Of a stretch of DNA of 64,000 bases, positions 58,746 to 64,000 are shown piece by piece. The position numbers were made by a program, and so were the translations under genes. Positions within the stretch are counted from its first letter, which is position 1. Each line of letters begins with the position of its first letter. The DNA comes from Roseateles sp. (GTDB lineage: Bacteria; Pseudomonadota; Gammaproteobacteria; Burkholderiales; Burkholderiaceae_C). The stretch is from positions 1 through 64,000 of the forward strand of contig NZ_JAFAGT010000069.1 of NCBI RefSeq assembly GCF_019237615.1. Reading direction: 5' to 3'. The notes below the pieces were generated by a model that was not told the DNA's origin, did not search any database, and worked only from the letters and a program-made list of their open reading frames with translations.

Positions 58746-59723
58746 ATGGACAGGCGAAGCCTGCTTGCGGCCTTGTCGGCCGCTCTCGCGAGGGCCCCGG
58801 CGATGGCGGAGCAGTTGCTGCCACCCCCGGGTGCGCCCTATCTGAACGCCGACGGCGCGATCCGCATCGTCGGCTACAACGATATGCAGGAGATGCTGGA
58901 CGCGATCACCGCGCTGTTCCGGCGCATGCATTCCGGCTTCAAGTTCGAGCTGATTCTCAAAGGCACGCGAACAGCGCCCGACGCGCTGGCCCGCGGTCTG
59001 TCGCTGCTGGCGCCCATGGGTGCGGAGTTCTCCGAGGCCGAGCTGGCCGGCTACGCTCGCATCACTGGGGGGGACCTGCCGCTGCCCTTTCATGTCGCGC
59101 ACGATTCGCTGAATCCGGCGGCGCTGTCGGCGCCGCTGGGCGTCTTCGTCGATGCGCGCAACCCGGTGAGCACTCTCAGCATGGCTCAGCTCGCACGGGT
59201 GTTCACGGGGGGCGTCATGCATTGGGGCCAGCTCGGAGTCGGAGGTGAGTGGGCCAGGCGCCCCATCCACCTCTGCGGCATGGCGCCCGCGACGGCGCTG
59301 GGCCGGCTGATGCTGCACCGGCTCGGCGGCGAAGCCTTCGCACCGGGCTTTGCGGGATATGCACAGTCGCGCGATGCGGTCGCCTGTGTCGCGGCCAACC
59401 CGCTGGCGATCGGCTTCGCGTCGCTGAACCGCGGCGTTCCTGGCGTGCGCGCCCTGCCGCTGTCGGCGCACGACGGCAAGCCCGCCTTTGCCGGCACGCG
59501 CGACGATCTCGTCTCCGGCCGCTATCCGTTGGATCGCCACCTGCTGATTTATCTGCGCACCGACCCGCTGACGAAGCGCATCGACCCGGTGGCGCGCGAG
59601 TTGCTGCGCCTGATGCTGTCCGCCGAAGGACAGCAGGCCATCGCCGCCGGCACACTCGGCTACCTGCCCTTGAGCGAACCCGAGCGCATGGCGGAACTGA
59701 AGAGGCTGGCTGCGCTGGAATGA
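58746..59723 (+). CDS. PstS-like substrate-binding protein
   Basis: MAQLARVFTGGVMHWGQLGVGGEWARRPIHLCG; SGRYPLDRHLLIYLRTDPLTKRIDPVARELLRLMLSAEGQQAI. Confidence 0.82.
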   Translation: MDRRSLLAALSAALARAPAMAEQLLPPPGAPYLNADGAIRIVGYNDMQEMLDAITALFRRMHSGFKFELILKGTRTAPDALARGLSLLAPMGAEFSEAELAGYARITGGDLPLPFHVAHDSLNPAALSAPLGVFVDARNPVSTLSMAQLARVFTGGVMHWGQLGVGGEWARRPIHLCGMAPATALGRLMLHRLGGEAFAPGFAGYAQSRDAVACVAANPLAIGFASLNRGVPGVRALPLSAHDGKPAFAGTRDDLVSGRYPLDRHLLIYLRTDPLTKRIDPVARELLRLMLSAEGQQAIAAGTLGYLPLSEPERMAELKRLAALE

Positions 59724-59733
59724 GGTCGCAGCC

Positions 59734-59785
59734 TGAAAGAATATTCAGGTCCGTTTCAGACTGGCTTTATGCACGAGGCCTAGTC
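59734..59785 (+). promoter_or_regulatory. 11-bp-phased regulator element/promoter, copy 4
   Basis: CTGAA 59734, TTCAG 59745, TTCAG 59756, TTTAT 59767, CCTAGT 59780. Confidence 0.65.
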
Positions 59786-59831
59786 TCCTCGTGAGCTACC
59801 GGCAACGTACCGGTTCGGCCGGAGACATAAT

Positions 59832-60608
59832 TTGCGCAACCTCGCTGTTCTCATTCTTTGCGTCGCATTGGCCGCGGGCCCCTTCACCGCCCGCGCCGAG
59901 CTCAGCGACGAGATTCAGGTCTACACCGACGACATCAATGCACCCGGCCAGAAGGGCCTGGAGTTGCACGTCAATACGACGCCGCGCGGCCGCAGGACAC
60001 CCGACTATCCCGGCGAGGCCGTGCCCTACCACGGACTACGAGTCACACCTGAGTTCTCGCTGGGGCTGACGCCTACGCTGGAAGCGGGCCTCTACCTACC
60101 CACCAACCGCGACGCCAACGGTCATTTCAGCCTCGCCGGCATGAAGCTGCGCATGAAATGGCTGCCACTGAAGGCCGAGGAAGGCGGCAGCGGCTTGTTT
60201 GCCGGGGCCAACGTCGAGCTGTCACGCCTGCAGCAGCGTTTCTCGGAATCTCGCAACAGTGCCGAGCTGCGCCTGATTGGCGGCTGGCGCGGCGCCGACT
60301 GGCTGCTGGCGGCCAACCCGGTCATCGGCGTGAACCTGTCGCCCGGCTACCGCAGCGGCGGCGCCGACCTGTCGCTGGGGCTGAAGGCGGCGCGCAGCGT
60401 CGCCAACAAGCTCGCGCTCGGGCTGGAGTACTACGTCGACATCGGCACGACCCAGGGCAGGCTGCCGGCTGCACAACAGCCTCGCAGCCTCTACCTCGCC
60501 ATGGACGGAGAGATCCACGGCTGGGACATCAACGCCGGCATTGGCCATGGCCTCAACGGCGCGACCGACCGGCTGACGCTCAAGCTCATCGTCGGCTTCC
60601 CACTCTGA
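59832..60608 (+). CDS. Exported, probable outer-membrane beta-barrel protein
   Basis: TTG start after GGAGAC; signal peptide ending FTARA; alternating amphipathic strands, terminal LKLIVGFPL. Confidence 0.65.
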   Translation: MRNLAVLILCVALAAGPFTARAELSDEIQVYTDDINAPGQKGLELHVNTTPRGRRTPDYPGEAVPYHGLRVTPEFSLGLTPTLEAGLYLPTNRDANGHFSLAGMKLRMKWLPLKAEEGGSGLFAGANVELSRLQQRFSESRNSAELRLIGGWRGADWLLAANPVIGVNLSPGYRSGGADLSLGLKAARSVANKLALGLEYYVDIGTTQGRLPAAQQPRSLYLAMDGEIHGWDINAGIGHGLNGATDRLTLKLIVGFPL

Positions 60609-60637
60609 ACCGCCTTCAAGCTCTCATCGGAGACTCC

Positions 60638-61726
60638 ATGTTGCGTTCACGTTTCCTCCTGCTCATGCTGTGCGCCCTCTCGGCCACCGGCGGCGCGCTG
60701 GCCCAGTCCTCCGCCGACCTCGTGTCGGCCGCGCGGCGCGAAGGTCGCGTCGTCATCTACAGCGTGCTGAGCAACAAGGCCGCTGCCCCGCTGGTAGCCG
60801 GCTTCAAGGCGCTCTACCCAGGCATCGAAGTGGACTACGACGGCGAGGGCGGCTCCAACGAGGTCGATGAGCGCTTCCGCGGCGAGGTGGCGGCGGGCAA
60901 GCCATCGGCCGACGTGATGTGGAGCTCGGCGATGGACCTGCAGATGAAGCTGGTCGTCGACGGCTACGCGGCCCATTACGAAAGCCCCGAGCGTGGCGCC
61001 CTGGCCGCGGGCCTGAACTTCGAGGACCGCGCCTGGGGCACGACGCGCGAGCCTGTCGTGTTCGCCTACAACCGCCGCCTGCTGCCCATTGACGCGGTAC
61101 CGCGGGACCACGCCGCGCTGGTCCGCGCGCTGCGCGACCCCGCCGGCCCACTGCGCGACAAGGTGACGGCCTTCGACATCGAGAAAAGCGGTGTCGGCTT
61201 CATGTTCGCGGCCCAGGACGCGGCCCAGAACCCCGCCTTCGACGAGCTGCTGTTGGCCCTGGGCGCGGGAGGCCTGAAGCAGTCTCCCGGCACCGGCGCG
61301 ATGCTGGCCGACATCCACGCGGGCCGCAGCCTGCTGGGCTACAACATCATGGGCGCCTACGCGCTGTCGCGCTCCCGCAAGGACCTGCCCGACCTCGCCG
61401 TCGTGATGCCGAGCGACTACACGCTGGTACTGTCGCGCGTGATGCTCGTCAGCCTCCACGCGCCGCACCCGAATGCCGCGCGCCTGTGGGCGGACTACCT
61501 GCTGTCGCGGCACGGCCAGCAGATCGTCGCCGACGCACTGGAGCTGTTCTCGGTGCGCTCCGACGTGAGTGGAGAGCACAGCGGCGCGGCCCTCGATGCC
61601 CGCCTTGGCGCCAACGGGCGCCTCATCTCCGTCGACACCCGCCTGGCCGACACGCTAGTGCCCGCGCGCCACGACGCGCTGGTGCAGCGCTGGCGCACCA
61701 GTCTGCAACGCGGGGCCGCGCAATGA
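60638..61726 (+). CDS. Periplasmic binding protein, ferric-iron/FutA-AfuA-like
   Basis: Signal peptide; LVSAARREGRVVIYSVLSNKAAAPLVAGFKALYPGIEVDYDGEGG; GKPSADVMWSSAMDLQMKLV. Confidence 0.82.
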   Translation: MLRSRFLLLMLCALSATGGALAQSSADLVSAARREGRVVIYSVLSNKAAAPLVAGFKALYPGIEVDYDGEGGSNEVDERFRGEVAAGKPSADVMWSSAMDLQMKLVVDGYAAHYESPERGALAAGLNFEDRAWGTTREPVVFAYNRRLLPIDAVPRDHAALVRALRDPAGPLRDKVTAFDIEKSGVGFMFAAQDAAQNPAFDELLLALGAGGLKQSPGTGAMLADIHAGRSLLGYNIMGAYALSRSRKDLPDLAVVMPSDYTLVLSRVMLVSLHAPHPNAARLWADYLLSRHGQQIVADALELFSVRSDVSGEHSGAALDARLGANGRLISVDTRLADTLVPARHDALVQRWRTSLQRGAAQ

Positions 61727-62748
61727 AGGCCGCCGCGCTCTCGCGCCGCCGCCTCGTCGCCGCCGCGCTGGCCTGCCACGCCGCCGGCCTTGCGCGGGCC
61801 ACGGCTGCGCTCGTCCCGCTGACGCTGATGGTCAAGGCCGACGGTCTTGACAAGCCACACTACGCGCCGATCACGCTGGCCAAGGCGCTGGGCTTCTATA
61901 CCCTGGCGGGGTTGGACGTGAGGCTGGTCAATGAGGTCGAAGGCGTCAACGCCGACGCCGAGCTGGCCGCAGGCCGCGTGCAGGCCGTGGCCGGCTTCTA
62001 CGACAAGCTCATCACCGACCTCGCCAGACCAGACGCGCCACGCGGCCTCAACATCGCAACGCTGGCCGACACGCCCGGCTACGTGCTGCTGGCGAGCACG
62101 CGGCTGGCGGACTTGCCCCCCGGGCCGGCCGCGCTGCGCGGCCGCCGCGTCGCCGTCACTGGGCTCGGCAAGATCGCCCACCTGCTCGTGAACCAGGTGG
62201 CCGCCACCGCTGGGCTGGCGACAAATGACTTCCAGGCCTTGGCCCTAGGTGGGCGCGTCGCTGCCGCGCTGGCCTCCGGCGAGGCCGATTTCGGCATCTT
62301 CTGGGGCCAGGAGGCGCTCAAGGCCGTCGACGCCGGCCATGCGCGCATCCACTGTGACCTGATCTCGCGCGACGCGACGCTGCCGCTGTTCGGCGGACTG
62401 TTTGCCTCCACCTGTGTCTACGTCGACCCGGTGCGCCAGCCGACCGACGCGGAGGCAGTGCGCCGCTTGGCGGGGGCTTTGTCGCGGACCCTGGCCTGGA
62501 TGCAGGCGAATGGCCCGGTCGAGGCCGCCAATCGCTTGCCGGCGAACTATGCGCGCGGCGACGCCGAGTTGCACCGGCGCGCGCTAGCGCTGGCCTGGCC
62601 ATCCTTCACCGCTGACGGCCGCCTGCAGCCGGGGACGGCAGAGAACATGCTGCGCGTGCTGTCCGCTTGGCGGCCCGAACTTCGCCGCAGCGGGCTGGAC
62701 CCGGCCTCCAGCTTCAGCAACCGCTTCATCGACCGGGCGCAGGGGTAG
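61723..62748 (+). CDS. NMT1/THI5-like substrate-binding protein, paralog of 47857 gene
   Basis: LMVKADGLDKPHYAPITLAKALGFYTLAGLDVRLVNEVEGVNADAELAAGRVQAVAGFYDKLI aligns with 47857 product; ATGA overlap. Confidence 0.82.
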   Translation: MKAAALSRRRLVAAALACHAAGLARATAALVPLTLMVKADGLDKPHYAPITLAKALGFYTLAGLDVRLVNEVEGVNADAELAAGRVQAVAGFYDKLITDLARPDAPRGLNIATLADTPGYVLLASTRLADLPPGPAALRGRRVAVTGLGKIAHLLVNQVAATAGLATNDFQALALGGRVAAALASGEADFGIFWGQEALKAVDAGHARIHCDLISRDATLPLFGGLFASTCVYVDPVRQPTDAEAVRRLAGALSRTLAWMQANGPVEAANRLPANYARGDAELHRRALALAWPSFTADGRLQPGTAENMLRVLSAWRPELRRSGLDPASSFSNRFIDRAQG

Positions 62749-62793
62749 GCCGCCCCAGTCCAATCGCATGCCATCGCGCTCAAGGCAACACTC

Positions 62794-64000
62794 ATGAAAG
62801 TCAACCTGCGCAGCCCGCTGCTGTTCGTGCATCGCTGGACGGGCATGACGCTCGGCCTGCTGTTCCTGTTCCTGGCGCTCACCGGATTGACGCTCGTCTT
62901 TCGCGGTGAGCTCGGGGGCTGGATGGACACAAGCCTCCACGGCGACGTCGAATGCCGGGCCCCGCAGCCGCTGGACGCACTGATCGAAAAGGCGCGCGCC
63001 GTGCGCCCCGACGCCGAGGTCCAGGCCATCCGTGTCAGGGACGACGGCCAGTCGGTGATTGTGCGCATGTCCGACCGTCACGACCTGTATGTGGGCCCCT
63101 GTTCCGGCAGGGTGATGGACCGCAATCGCTGGGCTGGCGTGTTCGGCCTGCTGGAGCAGTTGCACCGTTTCCGCTTCCTGGAGAGCGCCGACGCGGGCAA
63201 CTTCATCACCGGCGGTGCGGCGATGGCGATGCTGTTCGCAATGGGCTTCGGCGGCCTCTTCGTGCTATGGCCTTCGTCCTGGCGCCAGCTCAAGACCGTG
63301 ACGACGCCTCGCCCACACCTGCGCGGCCGCGCACTGGATCTCAACCTGCATCGCAGCATCGGTTTCTATACGGCCACGGTCATCGTCATCGTGTCGATCA
63401 CGGCGCTGCCGATGGCCTTCAAGTGGACTCGCACCGTCATCAACGTCGCCGTCGGCTCGCCGACGGAGAAACCACCCAAGCTGCGTTCCACGCCCGTCGC
63501 GGGTGCCCAGGTGCTGGATGCCGGCGCACTGTGGGAGCAGGTCCGACCGCTGCTCGAGCACCCCGACACGACGCCGCACGAGATCTCCATCGAGCTGCCC
63601 AGGAAGCCGAACGACGCGGCCGTGATCTACGCGGTCGAGATCGGCGCCGCCCATCCGAATGCGCGCAGCTACTACTACCTCGACGCCTACAGCGGCAAGC
63701 TGCTGCGCGCCGAACCCTATGCCACAAGCCCGCTGGGCAACCGCATCTACCGCTACACCTCGTCGCTGCATTCCGGTGAAGTCGGCGGCTTGCCGGTGCA
63801 ACTGCTGTTCTTCACCGGCATCGCCGGCGTGCCGGTGCTCGCCTACACAGGCCTACGTAGCTTCTTCCGCCGGCGGCGTCGCGTGGCCGCCGCGCCGCCG
63901 CCGCTGCGGTTACGTGTCGCCGAGATGCGCGACGTGGCCCAGGACATCCGCTGCTTCGTGCTCATCGCGATCGACGGCGGCAAGCTGCCGCCCTTCACGG
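62794..64000 (+). CDS. PepSY-associated TM protein, probable ferric/siderophore reductase; runs off the window end
   Basis: Manual translation from ATG 62794: MKVNLRSPLLFVHRWTGMTLGLLFLFLALTGLTLVFRGEL...; PepSY-TM helices and periplasmic domains; open to 64000, so absent from ORF track. Confidence 0.8.
   Translation, partial: MKVNLRSPLLFVHRWTGMTLGLLFLFLALTGLTLVFRGELGGWMDTSLHGDVECRAPQPLDALIEKARAVRPDAEVQAIRVRDDGQSVIVRMSDRHDLYVGPCSGRVMDRNRWAGVFGLLEQLHRFRFLESADAGNFITGGAAMAMLFAMGFGGLFVLWPSSWRQLKTVTTPRPHLRGRALDLNLHRSIGFYTATVIVIVSITALPMAFKWTRTVINVAVGSPTEKPPKLRSTPVAGAQVLDAGALWEQVRPLLEHPDTTPHEISIELPRKPNDAAVIYAVEIGAAHPNARSYYYLDAYSGKLLRAEPYATSPLGNRIYRYTSSLHSGEVGGLPVQLLFFTGIAGVPVLAYTGLRSFFRRRRRVAAAPPPLRLRVAEMRDVAQDIRCFVLIAIDGGKLPPFT

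Noticed and set aside
47740-59785. Interpretation of the phased repeats as canonical PhoB pho boxes
   Set aside because: Half-sites are TTCAG with N6 spacing, not CTGTCAT-N4, although the PstS-like genes made this tempting.
60604-60618. CTGAA...TTCAA before the FutA-like gene
   Set aside because: Spacing is 10 not 11 bp and no further half-sites or -10-like element; not counted as a copy of the phased promoter.
1-64000. CRISPR arrays, rRNA, tRNA genes, IS elements or prophage
   Set aside because: No regularly spaced direct repeats with spacers, no tRNA-like cloverleaf noticed, and no transposase or phage structural motifs in the supplied ORFs; not exhaustively searchable by eye.

Overview
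High-GC window of probable Burkholderiales-type proteobacterial DNA (taxonomy is a guess from protein style). I support about 36 protein-coding genes, one pseudogene and several regulatory sites. From left to right: truD; a YjjJ/HipA-like kinase; an S1/P1 nuclease; a secreted DNase II-like protein with a membrane-protein neighbour; a TonB receptor; a Zur-like regulator; and a divergent TonB receptor / membrane-anchored CobN(HmuS)-like chelatase / ExbB-like / DUF2149-like locus with a perfect Zur-box-like palindrome between the divergent genes. Next come a decayed fur pseudogene and another TonB receptor, then an oxidative cluster (amine oxidase, lipoxygenase-like protein, ThDP decarboxylase, second amine oxidase, M61 peptidase). 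After that there is a TonB/YfiR/CHASE8-type hybrid kinase module and an MHYT hybrid kinase with an HD-GYP regulator. The last ~20 kb (44.0-64.0 kb) is the strongest candidate for an undescribed system. It holds an orphan sensor kinase, a family of small secreted sensor-like proteins, one NMT1/Ssu-type ABC importer, five PstS-like binding proteins without pstCAB, extra NMT1- and FutA-like binding proteins, a TonB siderophore-type receptor, an outer-membrane-type protein and a PepSY reductase. Four transcription units in it are preceded by the same 52-bp element, CTGAA-N6-TTCAG-N6-TTCAG-N6-TTCAG-N8-CCTAAG, with exactly 11-bp phasing. A weaker fifth copy lies upstream of the divergent operon. All calls come from reading sequence and the supplied ORFs; no database search was run.
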